Part shown: one piece after another, positions 8,721 to 19,830 of the stretch | Position numbering within the stretch: the stretch's first letter is position 1 | Layout of the letters: the number at the start of each line of letters is the position of its first letter | Source: Montifringilla adamsi | Taxonomy: Eukaryota > Chordata > Aves > Passeriformes > Passeridae | Assembly: GCA_017590115.1 (NCBI GenBank) | Contig: JAGGNK010007559.1 | Location: forward strand, 6,798,641-6,862,640 | Length of the DNA: 64,000 nt | Direction: 5' to 3' | Made by a program: the position numbers and the translations under genes | Notes under the pieces: generated by a model | Told to the model about the DNA's origin: nothing | The model's database searches: none | What the model saw: the letters and a program-made list of their open reading frames with translations, nothing else

Positions 8721-11700
8721 ATTCCGCCCTTCCCTCCGGGCCACGGCAGGCTGCAGCCCAATGGTATTAAAAAATGAGTAGAAAAAAAAGTCAGGAAAGA
8801 GGAGAGGCAGTAAACCAACACACTGCAACAACAGCTGAATATGGTATAACACACTTCACGTTTTTTTCTCTCAAATCTCAACCATTTCATACGGGAAGAC
8901 CCTACAGGTGGTGAAGTCTTCACCGCAGAGCAGACAGGCTGCTGAAACCAGGGAATGGCTGAGGGAGCGCAGAACGAACAGTTTGGGAATATTCTCTGTA
9001 GCACTGCATGGCCTGGCTGGATACAAAGCAAGCCTGAACTATTCCACTGGGGGTGTGACGCTCAGGACTGGCTACCACAGCTCCAAATGCCCCTCTAGGA
9101 CACAGCAGTGGGTCTGGGCTGCAAAAATCCCCTTTGGCTGATCCCTTTTGGTGCAGTTCTCAATAGAGGGTAGAGCAGAGGAGGTACAGTTCTGCCTATG
9201 GCTGAGGAGCACCCACAAGCCATGGAAAGTCCATGTGGCTCCTGTTGCCCTATGCTCTGGGCCCTGACTATTCTCCCTTTCAGGCAGCAGGAGAGCCACG
9301 ATGTTCCTGCAGGGTCCAGCAGAGGCACGATGAGGAAAGGAATAAATCAACTGCAGCCAGCCACTGAATAACAAAATATTTAATGTACCTTGTCTTAAAA
9401 GGTAGGCACACACTGTGCGTATTGTGTTTGGATGCTTTCAAGAAACAGCAGCTGCAAAGATCCACTCAGGCAACATAGCAAAATGCCACTGTTACAGTTT
9501 CTACATCACAAGAGAAACCTAAATCCAAATTAAATATTACCTATTCCAGTCCCAACTGTAAAACATTCATTTCTTGTCAAAAATGATGCTGTGCAGCTCT
9601 GGATGTGTATCCTGAGAGTGGGACTGTCCTAAGAACTTGGTGAGCCAGCCAGCACTGCAGGAATCAGCATGTTCCTCGCAGATCTTGTGCGTCCGAGACT
9701 GGCTCAGTGCCGTGGTGGAGCTGCAAACGACTGCGGCACAATTCCTCACCAATGCTCTGTCTGCTAAGGAGCTTTTGCACGTTCTCATGGTAAAAGGCAC
9801 TAGAAGAAAACAAACGCAACTGCTGAGCAGCTTGTGAGGTGAACTGCAGGCAAATCCCTGGTGATAGGATTAGCTTGGAAAGAAATCCCAATGGACAAAA
9901 TCAGCCAAGTCCCAGAGTGAGGCATTTGCCACGTTGAGTCACTTCACACTGAACGGGAGCACACAGCTTCCAAGAGCATATCTGTCCCAGCACCTCGGAG
10001 AACAAGGTGACCACAGATCTCTCCCATCTCCTGCTCCTCTAATTCTAAGAGATCTAGCTCCTAACAGCATGTGTTTTGCCAGAGCAGCTTGAGAAATAAG
10101 ACCTGTCCTCCTAGTGCTTCATTCAGCCTCAATCCCACAAAGAAATCAACACCTCTTACAGTGCCTTCCCCAGCAAAGTGCACATGAGAAATCTATGAGG
10201 GTCAGATGCTGCTGATCAGAGGTGAAATGATTGTTGGATGCAGTTCCTAATATTGTTGAGGTTATCACATCTTTCTCCCTCTCACTGGAAGCCCAGATGC
10301 CTTTATGGGCCTGTAACATTTGTGTCACAAATGGTCACAAGCCTAAAGGCCTCTGACCAGGGAGTGTCTCTTCCACAGCCTGGGCCAGACAGGCACAACT
10401 TAAACTCCAGCTTTGCCATCTGCTGGGTGGAGGCAAGCTCTGTTAATTCAGAGTGGAGGAAAAAACAACCCCAGAGAGGAAAAGCTGCTCCATACTCTCC
10501 AGTACTGCCCTCTCTGTGGAGCAGCCAAGCTGCCCATACCAGCATCACCTCAAGCTCTACAGCACCCTCAAGGAATGTCATCTTAACAGAGCACAGATCT
10601 TCCTGTTCTTTCCTGCTGCTGAGTTCCCAACCAGTTTCCCCCTATTTTGTGCGGTTTAACAGCAGCTTTTTTACAAAAAATGGAAAACAAGTCTTGCAAT
10701 GTTTAGACAGGACGGATGAGTCCCCATTTCCTAAGGAAGCCTAGGTCAACACTGAATATTTTCTGCTCTGGCCTGTCCCTGCTAACCATGACAGCATTCC
10801 TCTCACCAGCAACAAAAGACAGTAACAAAGCCAACCCGTTTGTGTCTGTTTTGAAAAGAGACACTTCTCTCCCTCAGAAGGATGTCACGAGGCTGAGTTC
10901 ATTACTCCTCATGATGTCTCTCCAAGAACAACAGGTGAACAATAAACAAAGGCTAAACATCATTAAGAAGATTCTGAGGAATCTCAGAAGAGCCTAAATA
11001 ACACAGGAAAATGACAATAGGATTGAGGCACTTGTAGAAACTCCACATTTCCTGCATTTTCGGCTCTTAACAAAATGGCCATTTTTAGAGTATATGCAGC
11101 TCTCTCTCCCTCTTTACAACTCACATATCAGCCTCCTGCCTGACACACTGCTCAATGAAATTAATTTTACGCAGCTCTGTTACCTGCAGGCCACTTTGTA
11201 CTCCAAGATCTCACACCCATAGCAGACATAAAGTTATTCAGCCTGGGCTTGCAAGGAATTTCTCCAGATACCTCAGCCACCAGTGGAACAGCTGTTTTTT
11301 AAAAACAGCCTCTCACAATAGTTCAGGATAAGCGAGCAATGCTGACATGCTCAAAATTGCCAGGAGAAGTTTCGTCAGTGGAATGGAATTGGTCATGCTG
11401 GAATCTGGCCAGACCATTTGGGATTAACACCCTGAATACTGCAAAAGAGCTGGGAAAAGCTCTGTGTTAAAAACCACCAAACCATCCTCCAAATAACTGC
11501 AGTGCTCTGCCTTATCCACCCCTTGCAGATGAGTAACGTGCTTTTGTATGGCAGGGCTGGGAACTCTGCCTTCCACACAGTCCAGCCACACCCTGCTAGG
11601 CTTGAAAAAACACAGAATAAAAGAGGAGGAAGAAAGTAATTTTCCTCTTTTCCACTGTTACATAAATCAGAGTTGTTGGTAGGTTGTTTTGTTGGTTTTT

Positions 11701-12545
11701 TTAACCACTCATAAAACCTTTGAAAGTCCAGAAAAACACTTTTCCATCTCTAATTCAATCATCCATGTGAAACACCACGCTCAGCCAACCAATTCCTATT
11801 TGATGTTCATTCCTTTCACTTCAGCAAATCTTGTCAAAACATTTTCATCTGCTAGCACCAGTGCAGGACTGAGGTTCTGAAATATTCTGAGGCCACTACA
11901 GAAATACTTGTTAGACACATTCAGAGGTGCTATTAAATAAATAATGATTAAAAAAAAAGTACTAGTTTCCACAGGACTTTCCCTTCATTATTCCAGCTTA
12001 GAATAATTATTTCTTAACTCTATACATCATTTGTTTACTCAGTGCTTTGAAGCAAAGCACCCTGGAGTAAAACTTTAGTTTGTGCGTTGAATCCCCTCAG
12101 AATGGGGCTCTTAATATGCAAGTTTTCTTGTAAAAAGTGCGAGTGAGGCATTGCAAATCCCTAAAAGATGTATGGCCAGACACTCAGGAAGAGAAAAGGG
12201 AATTCAGCTTACAATCAAGTCCACTGGAGTTGAAGGAAAAACAAGTCTGATCCAGCATGATCAGAGAAGATGCTGTGTTTAAGATGACAGAGAATGCTCA
12301 GCTAGCAAGTGGTGACCAAGAAGCAGCAGCTGGCAGCAAAGGAAAGGAAAACTGAGGGTCTGTGCACTAATGTGGCTTTACCTGACTACACCAGCAGGAC
12401 AGAGCGAGCTGTGCAACACCGAGACAAGAATCTGGTGCAAACAGCAGGCACGGAGCAAAGGAATAAAGCTGTGCAGATGCAGTGCTAGGACGTGGCCTTT
12501 GGTTGGTTAAGCAGCACTAGGCTGGGCCAGAATCCCCTCTCTGGA
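8721..12545. other. Intergenic region between MIF4GD and SLC25A19
   Basis: A 3.8-kb stretch of ordinary single-copy-looking DNA with no recognised gene. The one item of note is a minus-strand open frame at 9567-9799 behind a splice-acceptor-like sequence (listed separately). No CR1 copy was recognised here. Confidence 0.6.
9567..9799 (-). other. Possible unassigned terminal exon or pseudogene remnant
   Basis: On the minus strand a pyrimidine-rich acceptor (GTTTGTTTTCTTCTAG, AG at 9801-9800) is followed by 233 bases. One frame is open to a TGA at 9569-9567 and ends PELHSIIFDKK; it contains KICEEHADSCSAGW and FLGQSHSQ. A second frame in the first half, AFYHENVQKLLSRQ..., is also open and codon-like before stopping at 9664, so the segment could be a frameshifted relic. 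An ATTAAA-type signal lies downstream at 9384-9379. I do not recognise the product, and the whole could be chance. Confidence 0.3.
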
Positions 12546-12549
12546 ATCC

Positions 12550-12875
12550 AGGGATTCACCCTGGATTTATTGGGTGCCTTTCCAGACCACAGGCATTGCT
12601 AGGGAGTGGTCTGTTGTTTCCCCCTCTCCCCACTAAATGTGCACTGGTATGAGAGGAGACAGAAGGAAAGTGCTCTGTTGAATGGCGCCCAGCCGAGCAG
12701 TTCAGTGTCTCCAGCAGAACTGCAGTTGCCTTCTCCTTCTGCTTGGTCCCAGGAGGTGATTCCCCACAGGCTGGGGGAGCTCTGGGAGCCCTGACATTTC
12801 CAACGTGCTCATGACAGAGCAAGGCCATCAGTCTCCCCTCCTGAGGAGAACAGCAGGCAGCCACACACGTCCCTT
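12550..12875 (-). other. SLC25A19: SLC25A19 3' UTR
   Basis: About 0.3 kb between the stop codon at 12878-12876 and the inferred cleavage site just past the poly(A) signal. No repeat or other structure noted. Confidence 0.65.
12566..12571 (-). terminator. SLC25A19: SLC25A19 polyadenylation signal AATAAA
   Basis: The plus-strand TTTATT gives AATAAA on the minus strand, about 305 bases downstream of the SLC25A19 stop. Reading on the minus strand it is the first canonical hexamer after the stop. Confidence 0.65.
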
Positions 12876-13076
12876 TCAACCTTCCTTCCTCTTCGTGCTC
12901 TCTGGGCTCTTCAGGGCGCACAGGAGGCCGCAGAACAGCTCATACCAAAAGAAGATGAGGCCGGAGGAGAAGGCAGCCTTCAGCAAGCTGGGAGAGAGGC
13001 CCTTGAAGAACCCACCTGGGCCCTCCTCTCGCATGATCTGCCTCATGCAGTCCAGGAGACCCCCATACGTCCGTAC
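12876..13076 (-). CDS. SLC25A19: SLC25A19 terminal coding exon
   Basis: The minus-strand acceptor TCTCTCCCAG precedes GTACGGACG. It encodes residues 257-322, including [13 protein letters not shown] and the last transmembrane helix (LIFFWYELF), ending STKRKEG and TGA. Confidence 0.95.
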   Translation of the reverse strand, partial: VRTYGGLLDCMRQIMREEGPGGFFKGLSPSLLKAAFSSGLIFFWYELFCGLLCALKSPESTKRKEG

Positions 13077-16000
13077 CTGGGAGAGAAATGGTTAAACAAG
13101 GTTAAACAAGAAAACTTCAGGACAACTGGAGAAAAACACAAAAGATCCCCAAACTATACCACAGAAACATTATCTTGACATGCAGCCTGGAGATGCCTTT
13201 CTGGATAATATAATAACTAACTGAAACTTTCAGAGAGAGTTTAGAGAGAGCAGGATAGAGGAAATGTAGAACATACAGCATCAGCAATGTTTATGCACAT
13301 CATTTACTGAATGGCTGTAAAACCTCTGCATGCAACAACAGCATGACTTTAAATTTATGCCAGAGGTTTGTGAAGTCATTATTTCAGATTGTGCAGCTGC
13401 TGTTTTCTATCCCCTTCACTAAGAAGGAAATAATGTTGAGTTTTCTGACAGAAAGCAAACACAGCTACAACACTTAGAAGTTTCCAAATTAGCTGTCTGC
13501 ATGTTGTCATGTTACACTGTGCAGTTTTAACATCTTGTGACACATCAATGCTAAGAACAAACTCTGTATCTTACTACAAGAGGAAAAGCATCCAATGCAA
13601 TGGGCTGAGACATCAAAGTCCTATTCCAGAGTTTCTTAGGGTACAGACTGATTTCTTTCTCAGATCCCAGGAATTTTAAGGAAAATAGAAAATTTCCACA
13701 TTTCATGGGGAAAAAAAAGAGAAAATTCCTTGATCTATATTTGTCTTCAAGTGTATTTCAAGGTGGTAACAATGATGCTAAAGAACACCAGAGTATTTAA
13801 TTTGTTTTGAATTTCAGGCTATTCTCATACATAAAACACATATTGAACACTTGGTGCCTATTTCTTGCATCAAAATATTAATTGCAGAAGAGGAGCCTGA
13901 CAGCCAGGTGACCCCAGCACACAGCCAGTGTCATCCTCTGCTAGTAATTTGGTTCTGAATCAGAAAAACCAAGCTGCAACTAGAAAAGTAAAGTAAATCA
14001 AAAGCCCTTTGCCTGCCTGACTCTTCCCCAGCTCCAAGACACAGTTGATAGGGAGGGATGACAAGCCAGAGCACAGGTATGTGGGACAATTCCCTCCTGG
14101 GACCTATCATAAAATAAACCCAGTATGTTCATGTATAAGTTCACATTATTAAATGAGACCAGTGCTCACTGGGAGCTTCCAATCCAAACATGAACTCAAC
14201 AGGTAGCACCAGTGGACTGTCACTGCATTCCAGTGCACTGGACCAGCCCATACTCAGGAAAATCCACCACTCCCAGCATTTCTCACCTGCCCAAAGGCTG
14301 CCCGAGCATGCTCAAAGCCACCCACTTGCAGTCGCTTTTTGACCACATCCAAAGGGTACGTGAGGCTTTTGCTGACGACTCCAGCACAGCTGCCGCAGAC
14401 CAGGTTTCTAAGGCTGGCTGAGAAGCAGAAAGGGAAAAGGATAATGGGGAGAAAAAAAAGAGGATGATCAGGGAATTCTGACTAAATATCACAATAGGTA
14501 AGTTAAAAATCACTTTTCACAAGAAGTAAGGTCAAAAAAGTCCTTTGAAGTTATGTCGCCTATTCTGCAATAGTTTCAGCCAAAGAATCTCAATCTGTAT
14601 TTTTTCAGGCTCGCAATGTCTGTTGGAATCAGAGGACCAGCTCCTCTTGGTCCATGACACGGACTTATGGTTTTGCTCTGCTCAAAAAACCCCAATCCCC
14701 AGTCTCCAGACAACTTGCTGCCAGTGGATGAAAGTTTTCATGCCCCCCCAGTGAAAGCCTGGTCACTGGAAATCTTGCACCCCTGACTGCTCAGGCTGAT
14801 GTATTCTGGATTGGAACATCTCAAGCTGACACTGCCTGATGATTTCAGAGGCTTGTGGGAAATGAGTTCTGTATTAGACCTTTTCCTGACAAACATGAGG
14901 TCCCAGCATAGAACCACCATCAGCCTCTGACACCTGAAATTAAATATGCAGACATGATATTGAAAAGTCTAGTTCCTCTGCTGAAGAAATTCCATTGAGG
15001 AACAAAGCGATGCTGCTGCTGCATCCCTCTTGCTCAAGGAGACACAGGTATCTAGAACTGCCAAGGTGGCAGGTTGCATCAGGATGAGGTTCTCTTACAA
15101 TGGAGCTAGAAATCAACATAAAAATACCAAGAGCCTGGCAGCTTTAAATTAGCGTAAATGAATCCTCTTCCCTAATAGCTGTGCTGGAATCTGCAGGCAG
15201 ATTTACTACAGAAATCCAAGAGCCCTGTCCCCACAGCACTAATGAAACAGAAAGATTATGGCAGCAGTCTTCCCACAGTATCAGTAATGTGACACTGTTA
15301 AAGAAAGAGCACCCTGGCCTGACACTTCACTTTCCCATCCAACCACTTCCATCACAGTTATTGCACAACAGGAGCTGTTTGTAAACTCTGCTGTACTTCA
15401 TTTGGCATTTCCCTGCAGGGGTAAAAATGAGAGGTGGGAAATAAGAGACACTTTTCAGATGTTGCATCAAAAAATGTGGAAGGACAACAGAGCTTACATC
15501 AGTCATTCAAACTAGCATTCATCTTCTTTCTCTCCTGACTGCAACCATCACTGTCCCAAGTTCCTACCTCCATTCTTTGCTTCAGCTGGAATCACCCATT
15601 TGGAAAACTGCTGCAGGATGTTGTAGAAGAAGAACTGGAGACCAGCGTATGGGAAGATAGCAACAAGTGTGGGGGTCAAACCTCTGTAGAAAGTCCGAGG
15701 CCCTTCTGTCTGGTACATGGTCACCACTGCATGGCGAAGGTTGGGGTAAATCTGTACAACAAGGAAGAGGCTGAGTGACTTTCCAGTGAACTTAAAAAAA
15801 GCCAACCAAAGGTCAGGTCATTTCCCAGTAATGGGTATAGGAATTCCCCACTGCCCAAAATACAACTGAATGTCTTCAGCACAAAGTGATGAGCAAGGTG
15901 ATTTCCCACACCCTCACAGCATTCTCTGCCAGGCCCTCGTGACTTAAAAGAAACAAGCCATGGAGCTGAGTCCTGACACCACCTGCATCACAGACATGAT

Positions 16001-18198
16001 TATTTTTCTTTTAACAGTTCTTAACTCCTGCAACAATTCATATAATACATACTGTAATTCTACTGCAGGCTAAATACAGAAATGGCTCTGATACAAATCT
16101 ATCCCATTATTACAGACCTAGTTAGCGCAGAGACCAATTCTCATGTAAATAAGAACATGAAGCACAGGTGAAAGGTGACTAGTTTCAAGTATCATCCCCA
16201 TCATTATCTAAACATGACTCTCTGCATGTGCAAAGTTTCAAAAATGCAATGTTCAACAGTCTGTGGAGCAGGTTCTATAAAAAGCCAACAGCCAAAGCAA
16301 AAAACTGAGTTATCCTGTTAAGGACAGTTTCTCTTTTCTGCATCACCTGTCAGGATCAGAAGCACCAAACCACAATTAGGAAAGCTGTGTCAACAGCACG
16401 AAGGATAACTTGGCAACAGCACAAACACTGGCTGTAACAGCACCTGCTCCTTCATTTTAACCCACGATGCTGTATGTGCTTTCAAACCTCCTGCATCTTC
16501 AGACCTGTGAAACATCGCTACTGCTATGGATGACAACACGCTGAGCCTCACCTTTGGCTCGCCCTGGGCAGCAAAGCGGGTGCGCAGCGTGTCCACGGGG
16601 TGCACTGCGACCGAGGCCGTGCAGGCAGCCAGGCCCCCGCACACCAGGTGCACGAAGGAGTCGCGGGCTCCGAAGGAGGTGACGTTGTGCATCAGCTCCG
16701 TCAGGCTCTCGAACGTCATGAACTGGTGGAAACAAAGGGTCAGGAAGCCGATCCTTATGACTCACACAGGTTTCCCGCTCCTCTCTCATTTCACCAACAG
16801 CTCCACCCCTCCCCGCTTGGTACCACCTTCTAGTCCTTCAAAAGTCCTCCCCAACTTGCAACATGTAAAAATCACTACACAGCCCGGGGAACGCTTGGGA
16901 TAATCTGGTGTCCAACAATTCTGCTAATTCTTGCATTTAGAATTGTGAAAAACTCATTTTAATGTTCTGTGGCTCCAGAAGAGTGTTTGCTGTGTCACAG
17001 ATATGCTTTCCTTTACCCTTTCAGCCACTGCTCCTAAAGCTGTTACTTTATTAAAATAAAGCATAACAGTGCTGTGTAAAACACCCTCATCAGCTTCACT
17101 GATTTTTTCCTAACAAGACCTTAGGGTGATAGCATGACTAGAAGCAAAAAACTGCCCAGGCTTGGGGCATGAGCAGCTAAGCCAAATGTCAGGAGTAGAG
17201 AGGGCTTATCTATGACACCAGATACAGACAGAGCTCAGTTTGCTCTTGCTGTGCTCCAGTCCATTTAGCCAGCTTAGGAATATTAACTTAGGAATTATTC
17301 AGCAGCTTTATACAGCTATACAACCTTTCCACTCCTGAACACAGACGGTCTGAGGGAGCAGAGCAGTGTCCTGTGTACACACAGTGTGCCCAGGTGATGC
17401 CTGGTGCCCTCACCTGAACAGCTCCGAAGCCAACAGAAAGGATCTGAGCTGGAACATGGCCCTTCCAGAAGGCTGCCAAGCCCTCCTCCCGGAAGATGCG
17501 CTGCACAGCTTGCAGGATGCCGTGGTACTTGGCCGCAGGGTTTCTGGAAGAGAGCTGCTCGATCTGGAGCTGAAGGAAATGGGAGAAAATATTTTCAATT
17601 TCACCCTTCAACACTGGTTCAAGTGTCCAGTTCAGGAATTCACAACCCTGTCAGCCAGCCAATGCTACGGGATGACATTCTGTCTTCCCACAGAACCACA
17701 TTCAGATCTGACTGGGATGTTATTCATGAAGGGCTCTAAAATAATAAAAATGTGCATGAACACAAAGATAAGCAGGAGGGATGACAGTGAAATTCAGTCA
17801 GAGAGTGTAAGTAATTTACAAAAACAGAAAGAGAACAAACTCTGAGAAACACAAGATTCCATTCCCACACAAGTTAAGTTGTATAAATAGAAGCGGTGGA
17901 CACAAGATAGCCCTACTTCCTTGCATAACCTGTACACAACGTAGGTGAGGCCTGACGAGCAGATTTAGTGCTCTCTGGCTGCACAGGTGACCTGTTCACC
18001 CAGGACAGGATCAGCTCTGCTCCCTGACAGGCTCTTTCATCCCAGCCCCCGGTCAAGCCGCGAGCGAGGTACCTGAAAGCGGATCTTGAGGACGTCCAAG
18101 GGGCTGACAAGGACCCGAGTGACCAAGCCAGACGCTGATCCTGCTGCAGCCGCTTCCACCGTGGACACGCACCTGCCTTCGGGGTCGTAACCCACCAT
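12876..18198 (-). CDS. SLC25A19: SLC25A19, mitochondrial thiamine pyrophosphate carrier
   Basis: An inner-membrane carrier of the SLC25 family that imports cytosolic thiamine pyrophosphate into the matrix, by exchange with nucleotides, for pyruvate, 2-oxoglutarate and branched-chain ketoacid dehydrogenases. Six minus-strand coding exons (18198-18073, 17569-17414, 16722-16552, 15751-15568, 14417-14287, 13076-12876) total 969 bases, 322 aa plus stop (human 320). The three carrier signatures Pro-x-[Asp/Glu]-x-x-[Lys/Arg] are all intact: P33-L-D-V-L-K38, P136-V-D-T-L-R141 and P234-L-D-V-V-K239. Each is followed by the matrix helix and aromatic-[Lys/Arg]-Gly motif (FWKG near 76, FYRG near 172, FFKG near 279). 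FAAQGEPK and [15 protein letters not shown] are distinctive of SLC25A19. Neither a break nor a missing key residue is seen. Confidence 0.97.
13077..14286 (-). other. SLC25A19 intron 5
   Basis: A 1.2-kb intron with AT-rich, single-copy-looking sequence. An 11-base word, GGTTAAACAAG, is tandemly doubled at about 13090-13111. Nothing else is recognised. Confidence 0.75.
14287..14417 (-). CDS. SLC25A19: SLC25A19 coding exon 5
   Basis: A 131-base exon completing a split Ala codon and encoding residues 214-256, with the third carrier signature [11 protein letters not shown] and the diagnostic [13 protein letters not shown]. Acceptor TTCTCAG, donor CAG|GTGAGA. Confidence 0.95.
14418..15567 (-). other. 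SLC25A19 intron 4
   Basis: A 1.15-kb intron between exons 5 and 4. No repeat, RNA gene or conserved frame was recognised. Confidence 0.75.
15568..15751 (-). CDS. SLC25A19: SLC25A19 coding exon 4
   Basis: A 184-base exon, residues 152-212 plus one base. It encodes [32 protein letters not shown] and [11 protein letters not shown]. The acceptor is TTGTACAG; the donor is G|GTAGGA, chosen because it alone keeps phase with exon 5. Confidence 0.94.
15752..16551 (-). other. SLC25A19 intron 3
   Basis: A 0.8-kb intron. Only short random open frames and no recognised repeat. Confidence 0.75.
16552..16722 (-). CDS. SLC25A19: SLC25A19 coding exon 3
   Basis: A 171-base phase-0 exon, residues 95-151. It encodes VCGGLAAC (the glycine-rich helix start) and the second signature [17 protein letters not shown]. 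It is locally CpG-rich compared with its flanks, as expected for a coding exon in AT-richer intron. Confidence 0.96.
16723..17413 (-). other. SLC25A19 intron 2
   Basis: A 0.7-kb intron with no recognised feature besides its splice sites. Confidence 0.75.
17414..17569 (-). CDS. SLC25A19: SLC25A19 coding exon 2
   Basis: A 156-base phase-0 exon, residues 43-94. It encodes [18 protein letters not shown], then FREEG and [20 protein letters not shown]. Acceptor TTCCTTCAG, donor CAG|GTGAGG. Confidence 0.96.
17570..18072 (-). other. SLC25A19 intron 1 (coding side)
   Basis: A 0.5-kb intron between coding exons 1 and 2. No feature besides the splice sites is recognised. Confidence 0.75.
18073..18198 (-). 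CDS. SLC25A19: SLC25A19 first coding exon
   Basis: The ATG at 18198-18196 starts MVGYDPEGR, matching the human MVGYDP start. It runs 42 codons to RFQ and donor CAG|GTACCT. The first carrier signature [11 protein letters not shown] lies here. Upstream in the same frame, a strong acceptor (CCCCTGCCCAG, AG at 18220-18219) indicates that the exon begins at 18218 with a 20-base leader, spliced to a non-coding exon in the CpG island. Confidence 0.95.
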
Positions 18199-18319
18199 GC
18201 CTGCCGACTGTGCCCAGCCTGGGCAGGGGCACAGGAGCAGTGAGCCCCCACTCCACAGTTCCCTCACGCCAAGGCCCACAGCCCCCTCCTCACCCCAAAC
18301 TCCCTTCTCACCCCACGGG

Positions 18320-18590
18320 ACACGCAGATGCCCCTCTGCATCACTCCCTCTGCCCCGCAGCTCCGGCCCCACCAGTGGCAGCCACCAGCGTGGAGGCCGA
18401 GCCGAGCCCGGCGGCACCGGGGCTGTCCGGCCCTGGGCCGACTCCCGCCGCGCCGCCTCACCCTCAGCCGCCGGCTCCGCACTGCGCCTGCGCGCCGCGG
18501 GGGCCGCTGGGAGATGCAGTTCCGGGAACGGCGCCCAGGTCCGCAACACGCGCGGGATGCGGCGTTCACAGAACCGCGGATCGGTGGGGC
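18320..18590 (-). promoter_or_regulatory. SLC25A19: CpG island, SLC25A19 promoter and leader exon
   Basis: A compact GC- and CpG-rich block upstream of the SLC25A19 coding start. On the minus strand a donor GCTGAGG|GTGAGG (GT at 18461-18460) could end the untranslated first exon, so transcription would start around 18480-18550. Candidate NRF1 and ETS sites sit just there. Confidence 0.65.
18483..18494. promoter_or_regulatory. NRF1-like site
   Basis: TGCGCCTGCGCG is a near-palindromic GCGC-N2-GCGC element, close to the nuclear respiratory factor 1 consensus. NRF1 sites are common in promoters of nuclear genes for mitochondrial proteins, which suits this carrier. An ETS-type TTCCGG lies at 18520-18525. 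Binding is inferred. Confidence 0.5.
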
Positions 18591-18629
18591 TGGACTAGCC
18601 CTGAGAGCATGGAGCCCAGCCTGCGAGCC

Positions 18630-19110
18630 AACACCACCTTGTCAGCCGGACCATGGCACTGAGGGCCACAAGGTCTTTCCCTGGATACCCCCAGGGACAG
18701 TGACAACTCCCTGGGCCGCCCATTCCAATGTCTAATCACCCTTTCTTTGAAGAAATTTTTCTTGATGTCCAACCTAAAGCTCCCCTGCTGCAGCTTAAGA
18801 TTATGTCCTGTCACTTGTTACCTGGGAGAAGAGCCTGAGTCCCATCTGGCTGCACCCTCTTATCAGGGAGTCAGAGAGAGCGAAAAGGTCACCGCTGGAC
18901 CTTCCCTTCTCCGGGTTACACAACGCCAGCTCCCTCAGCCCTGCCTGGTCACGCCTGTGATCCACTCTCCTCCCCAGCTCCCTCAGCCCTGCCTGGTCAC
19001 TCCTGTGATCCATTCTCCTCCCCAGCTCCCTCAGCCCTGCCTGGTCACGCCTGTGATCCACTCTCCTCCCCAGCTCTGCTGCCCTGCTCTGGTCCCACAA
19101 GCCAGGGCTG
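18630..19110 (-). repeat. CR1 LINE fragment with internal tandem triplication
   Basis: The plus strand follows the reverse complement of CR1: CCTGGGCCGCCCATTCCAAT, GAAGAAATTTTTCTTGATGT, CCAACCTAAAGCTCCCCTG, then CTTGTTACCTGGGAGAAGAG and AGAGCGAAAAGGTCACC. The right part, where CR1 normally reads through an AACxxCCAGCTCCCTCAGCC block once, has that block three times (listed separately). It fills most of the gap between SLC25A19 and GRB2 and explains the plus-strand open frame here. Confidence 0.85.
18926..19073. repeat. 48-bp tandem repeat, three copies
   Basis: Units start at 18926, 18974 and 19022 with CCAGCTCCCTCAGCCCTGCC and run 48 bases each; the copies differ at only a few positions (e.g. 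CACGCC/CACTCC, CACTC/CATTC). A partial fourth unit begins at 19070. It arose inside the CR1 copy. Confidence 0.92.
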
Positions 19111-19824
19111 TGAGAGGGGAAGGTCAGCAGGCAGCCCACACTGCCCTCAGCACTGCTCCCACTGCTGCCTCCGCCTTACCCAACCACAGACCAACAAACC
19201 TGTCTCCAAAAAGCACAGGGGAAGCAAAATTTTCTAAGCAACCCAATGTACAGTGAAACACCACTTTGAGAAATGTGTACTGCTACAGCATTACAATAAA
19301 ACCCCAAGCGCTTCAAACCACACTGTGAATTTTCCATACTGACTTCTGGCACAAAAAAAGAAAAATACAGAACTAACTGTAGAAGTATCCACGCATTTGC
19401 ACCTTGACATCATCAGTATTTAAACACTGTCACGAAGAGCAACTGTTTAAAAACCACTCAAAACTCCCATGTAGGCCATTTCCTATTGTCTGTTAACCTT
19501 GACTACACCATTCACCCTCACAGGTACTTTCTGACCATTAGCAAAGGCTGGGGAGAAGCTGCAGAGCTGCCCACACACCTTGTTAGCCCAAGAGAGCCAT
19601 TCTTCTTCAGGTAGCAGAAGTGAAAACAATCTGCAGGGCCCGCCCTGATGGAGCAGATCCAAAGCTACAACAGCCTGAGCCTGGCTGCTGTGCTTACACC
19701 AGCCCAACACCACCTCCTCCTTTCAGCAAAAGGCTCCAGAAGTGTCTGAACTACAAGCTCAGTCACAGCTAGGTCAGTTAACTGAAATAACAGACAGATG
19801 CTCAAGTGAAGAATTCAATGTATA

Positions 19825-19830
19825 TTTATT
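19825..19830 (-). terminator. GRB2: GRB2 polyadenylation signal AATAAA
   Basis: The plus-strand TTTATT gives AATAAA on the minus strand, in an AT-rich context (TATATTTATTATTC) about 2.15 kb past the stop. Other TTTATT copies occur upstream in the UTR (near 19900 and 21030), so shorter alternative 3' ends are possible. Confidence 0.6.

Noticed and set aside
10238..10744. Plus-strand 168-codon frame between MIF4GD and SLC25A19
   Set aside because: No recognisable motif, Ser-rich random composition, no splice or promoter context.
18747..19256. Plus-strand 169-codon frame with a 16-residue repeat
   Set aside because: It is read through an antisense CR1 copy and its 48-bp triplication; the period divisible by three keeps the frame open.
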